From the NCBI GenBank assembly GCA_000733415.1, contig KL662192.1, positions 366,424 to 430,423 on the forward strand: DNA of 64,000 nucleotides. Reading direction: 5' to 3'. Shown one piece after another: positions 27,028 through 35,943 of this stretch (the stretch's first letter is position 1; every line of letters starts with the position of its first letter). The translations under genes and the position numbers were made by a program. The notes below the pieces were generated by a model. The model was given only the letters and a program-made list of their open reading frames with translations, searched no databases and had not been told where the DNA came from. The stretch comes from [Leptolyngbya] sp. JSC-1. Lineage in GTDB: Bacteria; Cyanobacteriota; Cyanobacteriia; Elainellales; Elainellaceae.

Positions 27028-27139
27028 CTAGGTTAAAGGTGCCAACTTAAGCACAACTTGATGCGTAAATACCAGTGACTTAGCTCTCTAGCAATCTAAT
27101 TCTTTAAAGAATGATGCTGATGCTGGTTAGCCTATGTTT

Positions 27140-28054
27140 CTAAACGCTTCCACACATTTCAATTAGCAGTGAGCGTAACCAGTTATGGGCAGGGTTCTGC
27201 TGATTGCGCTCATGCCACATCACTCTAATGGGCTTTGGTTCCACCTCAAGCGGCAGTGGTGTCATATGGAGTTTGTCCTTTAATTCAGAATTGCGAACAA
27301 TTCGAGATGTTAGTGTACCAATGAGATCGGAATTGAGAATGCAAGCGGGTGCTAATGCAAACTGAGCAATCCTGAGAGCAATTCGTCGTTTCAGTCCTTT
27401 TTCTTCTAATAATTGATCTACAAAGTCGGTGGGTTCTCCTGTCATGCTGACCAGCAGATGTTTTGCCCCCGCAAATTTCTTAAGCGTCAATTTTGACCTG
27501 GCTAAGGGGTGGTCTGATCGCATTACACATTCATACTCTTCAGTCAGTAGAGTATAAGTTCTAAATCGGGTTCCAGGATTCGGAAATACACCCAGTGCCA
27601 TATCCGCTTCTCCTCGCTCTAATAGAACTGAAGCATTTGCATTCGTAGTGGGGAAAAAACGAAGATTCAGATTAGGGGCTGACTGCTGCAAGCGGCTCAG
27701 CATCATCGGCAAGATGAGCGCTACGGTAGAAGTGGCAATGTAGTCCGTCACAACAAAGGTAAAAGTCAATGTGGATTCGGCTGGCTCAAATGAAAAAGGC
27801 TGAAGCGTTTGCCGAATTTGAGCTAGGGCATCGCGAATGGGAAGCCAGATTTCAACTGCCTTTGGGGTTGGGCTGACTCCGCTAGGAACTTTAATGAACA
27901 GTTCATCATTGAGAATTCGACGCAACCGCTTTAGCGCATTGCTCACCGCTGGTTGTGTCATGCACAGTTGCTCGGCTGCCCGCGTAACAGATAATTCTGT
28001 CATAACCGCATCAAAGACTACGAGAAGATTGAGATCGATTCGCTCATAATTCAT
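27140..28054 (-). CDS. LysR-family transcriptional regulator (NodD-like)
   Basis: A 304-residue regulator: N-terminal winged HTH with 'LSVTRAAEQLCMTQPAVSNALKRLR', followed by the periplasmic-binding-like sensor domain. The 'MNYERIDLNLLVVFDAV' start is typical of the NodD/PcpR branch, so the ATG at 28054 is used. It is divergent from the MFS gene at 28300, and the 245 bases between them should contain a LysR-controlled promoter. Confidence 0.88.
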   Translation of the reverse strand: MNYERIDLNLLVVFDAVMTELSVTRAAEQLCMTQPAVSNALKRLRRILNDELFIKVPSGVSPTPKAVEIWLPIRDALAQIRQTLQPFSFEPAESTLTFTFVVTDYIATSTVALILPMMLSRLQQSAPNLNLRFFPTTNANASVLLERGEADMALGVFPNPGTRFRTYTLLTEEYECVMRSDHPLARSKLTLKKFAGAKHLLVSMTGEPTDFVDQLLEEKGLKRRIALRIAQFALAPACILNSDLIGTLTSRIVRNSELKDKLHMTPLPLEVEPKPIRVMWHERNQQNPAHNWLRSLLIEMCGSV

Positions 28055-28299
28055 CACGGTGATGATGCTTATGCCAATTCTTAATTAGACAATATAGCAC
28101 TTAAACCATACTTTAAAGATAAGAACTCACGGCAGCAGTCAGGTTGCCTGCTCAGCAGGAATAAATTTTCAATCAGAAGAATTACGGGAAGCACTCACTT
28201 TGATTCGCTTTGTTCTGCGGCAGAGTGCAATGTCTGCTGCCAATGTGGGGACACAGAAGCCAACTACTGAAAAACTAGCTCTGTAACGTTGAGAAGATT

Positions 28300-29535
28300 A
28301 TGGATCGTTCATCTAGACATGTAGAAGCAGCGCAATTGAAACAAAGATTGAAACAGCATCAGCGATTTTTAGGGCTGCTCTCTGTAATAGCTGGCTTGAT
28401 CTTTTTCCAAGGATACATGATTGCACCGCTCATTCCTCGCTTCTCCCAGGTATTTCAAACTTCAGCGCAACAGATCGGTCTGGTCATTCCAGCTTACATG
28501 CTTACTTACGCTCTAGCAGGGCTGTTCTATGGGATACTCTCAGATCGGTTTGGTCGGTGGTCTGTCATTCAAGCCTCACTGATCATCTTTGTCGTTGCCA
28601 CAACATTGACAGCAACAGCCCAGTCTACCTGGCAACTCATCCTTTGGCGGATCTTAACTGGGTTAGGAGCAAGTGGTGCTATTCCCCTGACGATCGCTCT
28701 GATTGGAGATTTATTTCCCTTTGAGCAACGAGGTAGCATGATTGGCTTGCTGTTTGCAGCAATGGAAGGCGGAATGGCTCTAGGTTCCACTGGAGGCGCG
28801 ATGCTCGAACCTTTTGTTGGCTGGCAGATGTTGTTTATTCTGACTGCGATCGCAGCCGTAGTGATTCTGTGGCGTTTACGTCGCTACGGTGCATTGTTTG
28901 ATCATCCGCATGTGGAGTCAATGCCGTCGGTGAAAGAGATTTTTGTGGGTTACTATAGCTTGCTATCCACTGAGCGTGGCAAGCGAACCTATGCCTACAT
29001 TTTTTTGAACGCGATTTTTCACTCTGGCGTTTACACGTGGTTAGGGCTGTACTTATCTCAACGCTATGAGTTAGGAGAACTGGGGATTGGGTTAGCAATT
29101 TTGGGTTACGGCATTCCTGGCTTTTTATTCAGCAACGCCATCGGACGAGCAGCAGACAAATGGGGACGCAAATGGCTCATTCCACCTGGACTCGGTATTG
29201 CTGCTGGGGCTACTGCTGTAATGATTTTTCCGGTTCCTTTGAGTGTGACAATTGCCGCAATCACGATTCTGTCTCTAGGTTATGATTTAACTCAGCCATT
29301 ATTTGCTGCGATCGTGACTGATTTAAGTGGTGGTCAAAGTTTAGGACAGAAGATGGGACTCACCGTTTTCACCTTGTTCGCTGGATTTGGTATCGGGGGC
29401 TTAATTTTTGGCGAAGTCCTTCGTTTGGGATTTATTCCTACACTAACGATTTTTAGCACTGTGCAATTGCTAGCCACTGTAGCTGCAATCCCGCTGTTCC
29501 GCTCAGAGATTCCAAAAAGAAGCATCATTGAATAA
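28300..29535 (+). CDS. MFS drug-efflux-type transporter
   Basis: A 411-residue protein with about 12 hydrophobic segments. The loop 2-3 motif 'GILSDRFGRWSVI' is the MFS signature and 'GRAADKWGRKWLIPPG' is its second-half counterpart. It is a proton-coupled efflux protein of the DHA1-like class by length and topology. A GAGAAG precedes the ATG. It is divergent from the LysR gene that likely controls it. The substrate is unknown. Confidence 0.85.
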   Translation: MDRSSRHVEAAQLKQRLKQHQRFLGLLSVIAGLIFFQGYMIAPLIPRFSQVFQTSAQQIGLVIPAYMLTYALAGLFYGILSDRFGRWSVIQASLIIFVVATTLTATAQSTWQLILWRILTGLGASGAIPLTIALIGDLFPFEQRGSMIGLLFAAMEGGMALGSTGGAMLEPFVGWQMLFILTAIAAVVILWRLRRYGALFDHPHVESMPSVKEIFVGYYSLLSTERGKRTYAYIFLNAIFHSGVYTWLGLYLSQRYELGELGIGLAILGYGIPGFLFSNAIGRAADKWGRKWLIPPGLGIAAGATAVMIFPVPLSVTIAAITILSLGYDLTQPLFAAIVTDLSGGQSLGQKMGLTVFTLFAGFGIGGLIFGEVLRLGFIPTLTIFSTVQLLATVAAIPLFRSEIPKRSIIE

Positions 29536-29597
29536 AATTGCGATTCAAAAAGCATCGATGCAAACTCCTCACAATGGTTTCTTAAGTAAGTTTGTCA

Positions 29598-30404
29598 CTA
29601 CCGGAGGAATGGAACGTTAGTGAATACCAACTTTCTGGTCTGAATGCGTTGCTTTCTAAATTTGCGAGATTGCCATCGATTGCTACTCATCAGCATTGAT
29701 TCAAGGGTGCGGCTGGCAAAGGCAGGGGTTTTGTTAGCACTCTGCCAGATTGTGTTAGCTTCGGCATCTTCCATCGGAGGTGTGCAGTGATCGCAGTATT
29801 GCTCGAAGAGTTGATGAGAGTCAGGGTGGTGAACAATCCGATGCTGAGTTAATAGATCAGAGGTTCCCAGCAGGTTCCGAGCCAACTTGTAGCCTGCATT
29901 GTTTCGGTTGCCTTCCAGTTCGCCGTACTTCAATAAAGCGCGATCGCTTTTCGTCAGGCAAATAGTCAGCGGAACCGATATCCTGCTAACGCGGTGTTGT
30001 TTGAGAGATGAGTGATTATCTTTTGTTGAAATGCCTCTTCCAAGTCTCTGATGTTTGAGTACCGCTGAGCGAAGCTCTGGAATAGGTGACTGAGCTAGAG
30101 CGGAGTGTGGGTCAACAGAATTGTCCATTTTCGCCAGATGAACAAGTTGTAACCACCTCCGCCACTGCTGATCTGATAAGTCATATAGCCCAGTAGCATC
30201 CAGAGCAGCGTCCAGAATTTTGCAACCATATTGAGATTCGGAGTACTCTTCCAATGTGATTGCTCTCACGTCGCTCAATTCCCCGTCCATGACTTTCCTG
30301 CGAACTATCCCTGCCACGAGATGCGCAATGAGCTATCGAGAAGCAGAAATCAGACTGTAAAAGGGTTCCTACTTCAACGGGTGTCGAGAAAATGACATCG
30401 TAAG
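29598..30404 (-). pseudogene. remnant of a plasmid primase/replication-like protein
   Basis: The frame 29598-30317 contains 'GELEGNRNNAGYKLARNLLG' followed by 'LFEQYCDHCTPPMEDAEANTIWQSA', a pattern I associate with the C-terminal region of cyanobacterial primase-polymerase type plasmid proteins. Upstream, 'TPVEVGTLLQSDFCFSIAH' in another frame appears to join it by a one-base shift near 30330. Codons before 30404 are lost because an IS3 element begins at 30405. There is no plausible full-length start, so it is a truncated, probably dead gene. The family call is by eye. Confidence 0.4.
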
Positions 30405-31724
30405 TGTAGTGCATCCCTAAACCTGGGCATCTAAACAAACCAGTTTTAATCAAATCGTCTTGTTCTCTCAATCATACATCAAGCTATTACTTCTTCTATC
30501 TCTCTTTTTCTTTCTTGTTGTTCTCTCTATTGATTCTCGAATTCCATCGGTGTCAAATATCCTAACGACGAATGTATTCTCTTCTTCGTGTACACATCAT
30601 CTAGAAACTTTCCAATCTCTTGGTATGCCTCCTCAAAATTACGATACTCTGATAGTTCCACTTCCTCTTCCTTAATCGTTCTCATTAACCGCTCGGCATA
30701 CCCGTTCTGCGTTGGCTCTCCTACCTCTGCCATGCTGATTGCAATCCCTCGCTCCTCCAACAATGCAGTATACGCCTTTGCCGCGTACTGCACGCCTTGA
30801 TCTCTGTGATGCATCTCTGGTCTGCCTCTAGCCTTTCTTGAATGCCATAGGCTATAGGCACGTTTGAGTGCCACTAATGTCAACTCCACTTCCATGCTTC
30901 TGGCTAATTGCCAACCTCGGATGCTGCGGGTGAACACATCCATTAACACCGCTAAATAGACAAACTCACATCCCAACTTCACATATGTTATATCCCCGAC
31001 CCATAATGGGTCTGGTCGCTCGACCACCCGTCCTTCCACCTGGTTGGGATAGCGCGGCAACAGGTGGTTGCTGTTGGTGGTGCGGCATCGTTGCTTGGGA
31101 CTTTTGCCCACCAAGCCCATCTCGCCCATCATCCGCCGCACTCGCTTGTTGTTCACCTTGTGTCCCGCTCGATGCAGCAGGGCAGTGATGCGGCGATAAC
31201 CGTAGGTCGGGTGCTCTGCTGCCAAAGCCGCAATCATTGTTTTGATTCCGTCGTCGGGCTGTGGCTCAACGGGTTTGTAGTACAAGCTGCTACGGGATAC
31301 CTCAAATACACGACAGACCATCGCCACTGGATCCTCCTGACTCAATTGTTTTACCAACTGCTGTTTTTGTCTCCGTTCAAGATCCGTGATGCCTTTTTTG
31401 CAATCTCTAGCTGCCTTGCCAACTGTCCCACCATCCGTTCTAACTCGGCAATGCGCCCTTCCTCCTGCGTCGTTTGCTCCCCGCTCTCCAATGCAGGCAG
31501 GTGCCCGTTCAAGGAATTCTCGCTTCCACCGGGTCAAGACCGAATTGTGGATTTTGTAACTTCGGCAGGCATCGGCTGGGCTTTTCTCGCCTCGTAGTAC
31601 TTCGAGGACGACTTTTGCTTTGAATTGGGCGATGTATTTGCGTTGATTGGCTGCCATAATCTTGCTCCCTTACTTGGACTCAGTTTACTCTCTACCCTCT
31701 GTCCAGTTTTAGGGATGCATTACA
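30405..31724 (-). mobile_element. IS3-family insertion sequence (1320 bp)
   Basis: Ends are related inverted repeats: TGTAGTGCATCCCTAAACCT starting at 30405 and, on the other strand, TGTAATGCATCCCTAAAACT starting at 31724. It encodes a transposase with an IS3-type HTH and DDE core. No clear target duplication is seen. On one side it cuts a primase-like gene and on the other an older IS3 fragment, implying deletion after insertion. Confidence 0.8.
30527..31657 (-). CDS. IS3-family transposase, OrfA and OrfB fused by an indel
   Basis: A continuous 376-residue frame. OrfA HTH: 'QFKAKVVLEVLRGEKSPADA'; OrfB rve core: 'LWVGDITYVKLG', 'HHRDQGVQYA', and the Glu in 'GYAERLMRTIKEEEVELS'. Normally OrfA runs through a Leu/Glu-rich coiled coil in another frame ('RIAELERMVGQLARQLEIAK') and slips -1 at an A6 run. 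Here a one-base change near 31500 shifts OrfA early, so about 38 residues are read out of frame ('CIGERGANDAGG') and then OrfB follows without slippage. The coiled coil is lost, so activity is doubtful. Confidence 0.75.
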   Translation of the reverse strand: MAANQRKYIAQFKAKVVLEVLRGEKSPADACRSYKIHNSVLTRWKREFLERAPACIGERGANDAGGRAHCRVRTDGGTVGKAARDCKKGITDLERRQKQQLVKQLSQEDPVAMVCRVFEVSRSSLYYKPVEPQPDDGIKTMIAALAAEHPTYGYRRITALLHRAGHKVNNKRVRRMMGEMGLVGKSPKQRCRTTNSNHLLPRYPNQVEGRVVERPDPLWVGDITYVKLGCEFVYLAVLMDVFTRSIRGWQLARSMEVELTLVALKRAYSLWHSRKARGRPEMHHRDQGVQYAAKAYTALLEERGIAISMAEVGEPTQNGYAERLMRTIKEEEVELSEYRNFEEAYQEIGKFLDDVYTKKRIHSSLGYLTPMEFENQ

Positions 31725-32187
31725 GGGTCTACTGCAACCGGCTTGTAATACCAGCTTGAACGCGCTAAATCGAGCAATTCACACTGCCGCGCCACGCTAA
31801 TATCAGGGTGATTCGGCTCCACGAATTGCCGTTTATGGTCGAGGGATAATGCCAGATTTTTTTTCAACCAGTCCAACTCGACTTTGAGTTGCCCAATCTG
31901 CTGATACAAGCTCGCCGTTAAGTTCTCTTGTTCCTTCTGGTTTTGAGCACGCCGCGACGAGAAGATGCTGGGCAATTCATCGAGGACTTGTTTCTTCCAC
32001 TGGTGAACCTGCATCGGATATACCCCGTGTTCGGTTGCCAGTTCATTGACCGTTTTCAGTCCTTTGATCGCTTCGAGAGCAACCCTGGCTTTGAACTCTG
32101 CACTGTGTATCCTGACTGTCTCCGTAGTTCTACTGGTTCTGCGGGCAGCGACTCTATCTTATTCCTCTGTCTAGTTTTCGGGGTACA
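31725..32187 (-). mobile_element. truncated older IS3-family element
   Basis: The terminal repeat TGTACCCCGAAAACTAGACA reads inward from 32187 on the minus strand. The coding part includes 'HSAEFKARVALEAIKGLKTV', 'YPMQVHQWKKQVLDELPSIF' and the start of OrfB ('LDLARSSWYYKP'), then stops at 31725 where the 1320-bp IS3 element begins. No ATG is found at the usual OrfA start, and the 3' two thirds of OrfB are absent, so it is dead. Confidence 0.75.
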
Positions 32188-32193
32188 TTAGAC

Positions 32194-32322
32194 TTGTTGG
32201 GAAATAACGGGAAAAATCGCTGGAACGCTTACACAGATTGAGATTCAAGGATTTTATCGGAAAATCGCTGAAACGCTTGCTAGGCAAAGGCTTCAAGGAT
32301 TTTTAAGCTTATTACCCAACAA
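32194..32322. repeat. about 130-bp element with TTGTTGGG...CCCAACAA ends (MITE-like)
   Basis: TTGTTGGGAAATAA at 32194-32207 and TTATTACCCAACAA at 32309-32322 are inverted with one mismatch. Between them two imperfect direct copies of 'AAAATCGCTGxAACGCTT...TTCAAGGATTTT' occur. It has no coding capacity. It resembles a small non-autonomous element or the remnant of one. No target duplication was established. Confidence 0.45.
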
Positions 32323-32364
32323 CTCTATTATAGTTCTCATAGTCTACCGACATCAAAGGATAAT

Positions 32365-33261
32365 TTACAGCTTGCATTTTTGGATACTCTCCAAAAATGC
32401 ATAAACAGCAGGAGGATGGGGATTAGCTTCTAACACTGCTACCCCAATCACTCGTCTCAACGGAGTAGGAAGATTATAGGCTAGAATACCATCTGGTAGA
32501 GGTTCTGCAGCCAAACGAGCCATCACCGTTGCTCCCAATCCCTGCCTTACCATGCCAATGATCGTAGAGTCCTCTTTCACCTTATAAGTCACATTAAGAG
32601 TATAACCAAATTGAGCGAAATGATTCTGAATTAATTGATGGGAGCCACGATCCCTTGGAGTCTGAATCAGGGAATAGCTCGCGATTTGCTTCCAAGTCAG
32701 GGTAGAAAGAGGCACCTTTTCTGAAGAAGGTAGCAGCAGCACATATTCATCGCTCAACAGCTCCCAACTCATCAGATCATTAGGGGTTGGTAAATAGGTA
32801 AATGCTATATCAGCGCAACCATTGCGTAACTCACTCTCTGCTTCATCGTGATGCTGATGGTCAGAAACAGATACCTCAATCCCTGGAAAGTTTCTGCGAA
32901 ACTCGGCAATCGCTACAGGGAGAATATGCGTTGTTACACTGCGAAAGCCAGCAACGCGAACTTGTCCACTCTCCAAACCTCTTGCTAATCGAGCCTTCTG
33001 CCCTATTTCTTCCAGAGACTTCAGCACTTGACGCGCTTCTTGGGCAATTTGCTCCCCAGTCACCGTAAGTTTAGCCCCTTGCCGGCCTCGGGTTATTAAG
33101 ACAACACCTAATTCTTCTTCTAGTGTCGAAATGGCATGACTTATGGCTGACTGGGATAGCTCCAGCTTCAGAGCAGCCTCACTAAATAGACCTTGGTCTG
33201 CTACCGCAACTAACGCTCGTAGTTGGGAAATTTTCAACTTGTATGGATTGATCTCACTCAT
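32365..33261 (-). CDS. LysR-family transcriptional regulator next to the phosphonate cluster
   Basis: A 298-residue regulator with an N-terminal HTH ('GLFSEAALKLELSQSAISHAISTLE') and a substrate-binding effector domain. It is divergent from the homocitrate-synthase-like gene at 34784. If the IS903-type element between them is removed, the two starts are about 470 bases apart, the usual arrangement for a LysR regulator and its target operon. Its effector is unknown; a pathway intermediate or phosphorus signal is possible. Confidence 0.85.
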   Translation of the reverse strand: MSEINPYKLKISQLRALVAVADQGLFSEAALKLELSQSAISHAISTLEEELGVVLITRGRQGAKLTVTGEQIAQEARQVLKSLEEIGQKARLARGLESGQVRVAGFRSVTTHILPVAIAEFRRNFPGIEVSVSDHQHHDEAESELRNGCADIAFTYLPTPNDLMSWELLSDEYVLLLPSSEKVPLSTLTWKQIASYSLIQTPRDRGSHQLIQNHFAQFGYTLNVTYKVKEDSTIIGMVRQGLGATVMARLAAEPLPDGILAYNLPTPLRRVIGVAVLEANPHPPAVYAFLESIQKCKL

Positions 33262-33290
33262 CAGAATTAAGAAAATCTATAGTTTTGTAG

Positions 33291-34342
33291 GGCGTTGGTG
33301 CATGAATTCGTTAACGAAAAGAGGTTCTCTTGCAGGAGATGGTGAATTAGCTTTCTACGACATAAATATCGGGCTTGCACAACCGAATCATGCGATTGAG
33401 CGCCACGCACTGCAAGAGCAACTCGACCGCTTGATTGTCGAATTTGCGTGAAAGCAGCTTACCTCCGAAGATAGTCTTGAGCCGAAACATCTCGGTTTCA
33501 GCTAGGCTCTGCCGATGATAACCACTTTCACGCTTCCACTTCGCTCTTCCCACTTTTCGGATGCGACGCAGATTTTCATCTCGTGCTAGTCGTGGAGCTT
33601 TACAGTTGCCATGCTGCTTCATCCGCGCCCCTGTTCGCGGTGGAATTACTGAGAGTGCTTGCCGCCCATCTATTGCGTCGTAACACCGCTGCTGGTCATA
33701 GGCTCCATCAGCACTTACTTGTTGAATTTCACCGTTAATGCCGTCAAGCAAGAGTGGTAACGCCTCCCCATCGCTCAGGTTGTTGCTGCTGTCGTCAGCA
33801 GCGAGTATTTCACCAGTTGCTTCATCCACCTCTAGATGCAACTTACGCCATGTTCATCGCTTGCTCCAACTGTGCTGCCGGATCTTCCACTCTCCCTCCC
33901 CATAAACCTTGACCCCAGTAGAATCAATGACCACGTGCCGAGAAGAGCCTGTCTCCTTTGCTGGTATCTCCACCTCCAACTTACCCAATCGTCTTGACAC
34001 AGTAGTATGGTTAGGCACTGGTAAGTTTACTCCCACCAACCTAAACAACGACTGCAAAAAACCCTCTGCTAGTCGTCGAGCCAAGTGAAACAAAGCTTGC
34101 ATTGTTCCCAACATCATGATCGCTATGTCACTGTAAGTCTTGTATGCGCCTCGTCGCCCCGTTTTTTCTCTATTTAACCAGTTTGCCAGCACGTCTTTGC
34201 TTAAGAGCAGCAGCATACTCCTTCCAGTTACGGATGCGGTATTGACCGTTTGGTGCACTTTGGCATCGTTGGATAGGGCTTTCGTACTCTACTCAAAAAC
34301 TAGCACGCCTACCTTCTGCATCGCTACTCATGCACCAAGGCC
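33291..34342 (-). mobile_element. IS903-type (IS5 family) element with 9-bp target duplication
   Basis: About 1052 bp. Inverted ends: GGCGTTGGTGCATGA at 33291-33305 and TCATGCACCAAGGCC at 34328-34342. The flanks GTTTTGTAG (33282-33290) and GTTCTGTAG (34343-34351) form a 9-bp target duplication with one mismatch, as made by IS903 relatives. The transposase inside is degraded, and the mismatch also suggests an old insertion. Confidence 0.75.
33347..34290 (-). pseudogene. IS903-type transposase pseudogene
   Basis: Three lesions are visible. 'QYRIRNWKEYAAALKQR' near 34210-34270 is in a different frame from the following 'DVLANWLNREKTGRRGAYKT', with residues missing between. An in-frame TGA at 33854-33856 separates 'RQHSWSKR' from 'TWRKLHLEVDEATGEI'. 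DDE residues remain in 'HVVIDSTGVKVYG', 'VSADGAYD' and 'SLAETEMFRLK'. It is not expected to be active. Confidence 0.75.
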
Positions 34343-34454
34343 GTTCTGTAGCTGCTTGGGTCGTATCAACTATTCATGCATCAATTTTATTCACGTTCCC
34401 CTTTCATACCATGAATAGACTTCCAGATTGCCATGTGCTAAAAGATTAATATAA

Positions 34455-34483
34455 GTTTAAGCGAGTTTAAGGGCAGGTTAAAG
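34455..34483. promoter_or_regulatory. Pho-box-like direct repeats upstream of the phosphonate operon
   Basis: On the plus strand GTTTAAG (34455), GTTTAAG (34465) and GGTTAAAG (34476) occur at 10- and 11-base steps. On the minus strand this reads as TTTAACCT and two CTTAAACT-like units, similar to the cyanobacterial Pho box of 8-bp repeats separated by about 3 bp. About 300 bases upstream of the first gene. PhoB control is inference. Confidence 0.35.
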
Positions 34484-34597
34484 AGAAATTTAGTCTGATA
34501 ATTACTCAAGTTACTTAATTTGCATGAATCAGACCTGTTTCTCTAGAAGAATTTTGCATGATTTGTCACAAACCATTGTTTTGATAACCTCTCAAAT

Positions 34598-34619
34598 GGT
34601 TGTTCTAAGGTATACAACC
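34598..34619. promoter_or_regulatory. GGTTGT-N10-ACAACC inverted repeat, candidate LysR operator
   Basis: GGTTGT at 34598-34603 and ACAACC at 34614-34619 form a perfect dyad of the size bound by LysR proteins. It lies 165 bases upstream of the homocitrate-synthase-like start, in the region shared with the divergent LysR gene. The rest of 34352-34783 is A+T-rich intergenic DNA without genes. Confidence 0.35.
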
Positions 34620-34783
34620 TTGCAGTCTTTTAAGGATTGAAGGGACTTTAGAAGAGGATTGTATGGTTCTTCTCTTATGAACGATGCGCATTTGGTCTTT
34701 CAAACTACCCCAATAGATGTTCATTCTGAACAGCAAGTGTAGCTAAGCACTCCTGCAATTTGTTGAGTTCCTTGAAGTTAATC

Positions 34784-35943
34784 ATGAGAAACGACATAAT
34801 TCTTGAGGATACTACCCTACGGGACGGCGAACAGGCACCGGGTATTGCTTTTTCAAAGACAACAAAATTAGCGATTCACGACTATCTAGTTTCAATTGGA
34901 GTACGCTGGATTGAGGTCGGAATTCCTGCTATGGGGGGTGAGGAATTAGATACCCTAAAAGCGATGATTGCTCGTGGAAGCGATGCCACATTAGTCGCTT
35001 GGAATCGCGGAATCAAAGAAGAAATATCCCATTCTTTAGACATTGGATTTAAAGCCATTCACGTTGGTCTCCCAACTTCTGAAATGCATTTGAAGGAGAG
35101 CATTGGTCAGAGTCGTAAGTGGCTCATTCAAAGAGCTACAGATTTGATCAAATATGCCAAAGATCGGGGCGCTTTTGTCTCAATTAGTGCTGAGGATGTA
35201 GGACGAACAGAAATTCCTTTTCTACAAGAGTATGCTTACGCAATTACAGAAGCAGGCGCAGATCGACTGCGTTTATCTGATACTATTGGCATCCTTACAC
35301 CAGAAGGTTATGCAAAGCGAGTCCGCAGCGTAACAGAAGTTTGCTCTGTAGACATTCAATGTCACACCCACAATGACTTTGGTCTCGCCGTTGCAAATAC
35401 TCTGGCAGGATTGCAAGCAGGAGCACGTTACTTCCACGTAACAGTTAATGCAATGGGCGAGCGCGCTGGAATGCCTGACTTTGCTCAAACTGTCTTAGCT
35501 CTCAAGTACTTATACAATCGAGATCTGGGAATTAATACCTCTGGCGAGATCTGGGAATTAATACCTCTGGTCTGCGTCGGTTGAGCGCTTTAGTAGCTGA
35601 GGCTACTCGCCAACCAATTCCTCTTTGGCAGCCAATTGTAGGTGACAACGTTTTTGCTCATGAGTCAGGTATTCATGCTAAAGGCATGTTGAAAAATAAT
35701 CAAACCTTTGAACCTTTTCCACCAGAAGATGTAGGCGGGCAACGGAAGTACGTCATTGGTAAGCATTCAGGGCGGGCAGCATTGCACTATGTGCTAACAG
35801 AACAGGGAATTTCAGTTGATGAATATCAATTACCGTTCTGCTTGACTGAAGTTCGTGCTTTAGCCATCCACCAGGGTGGTTCAGTCAGCCCCGAGCAACT
35901 CCGTGATATTTACTTTCGCGTTTCAGAGGAAGGTGCCGCATGA
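34784..35943 (+). pseudogene. homocitrate-synthase-like (NifV/FrbC-like) enzyme, broken by 26-bp duplication
   Basis: DRE-TIM metallolyase: 'LEDTTLRDGEQAPG' near the N terminus and the metal-binding 'CHTHNDFGLAVANT'. The barrel is followed by 'VFAHESGIHAKG'. The family condenses acetyl-CoA with a 2-oxoacid. In this cluster the likely acceptor is phosphonopyruvate, giving 2-phosphonomethylmalate as FrbC does; homocitrate or isopropylmalate-type reactions are alternatives. A perfect 26-bp tandem duplication at 35519-35570 shifts the frame, ending translation at 35584. Removing one copy restores 377 codons reading 'NTSGLRRLSALVAEA'. The stop overlaps the next gene (ATGA). Start: ATG at 34784. 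Confidence 0.85.
35519..35570. repeat. perfect 26-bp tandem duplication disrupting the synthase gene
   Basis: Copy one is 35519-35544, copy two 35545-35570; both begin CGAGATCTGGGAATTAATAC and end CTCTGG, and are identical at all 26 positions. Because 26 is not a multiple of 3, the downstream frame is lost. Identical adjacent copies imply a very recent event that could revert by slippage or recombination. Confidence 0.9.

Noticed and set aside
30181..30471. A 96-codon minus-strand frame spanning the IS3 boundary.
   Set aside because: Its start lies inside the IS and its end is out of frame with the primase-like remnant; it is an artefact of the insertion.
31064..31597. A 177-codon plus-strand frame inside the IS3 element.
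   Set aside because: It is antisense to the transposase and shows no protein-like features.
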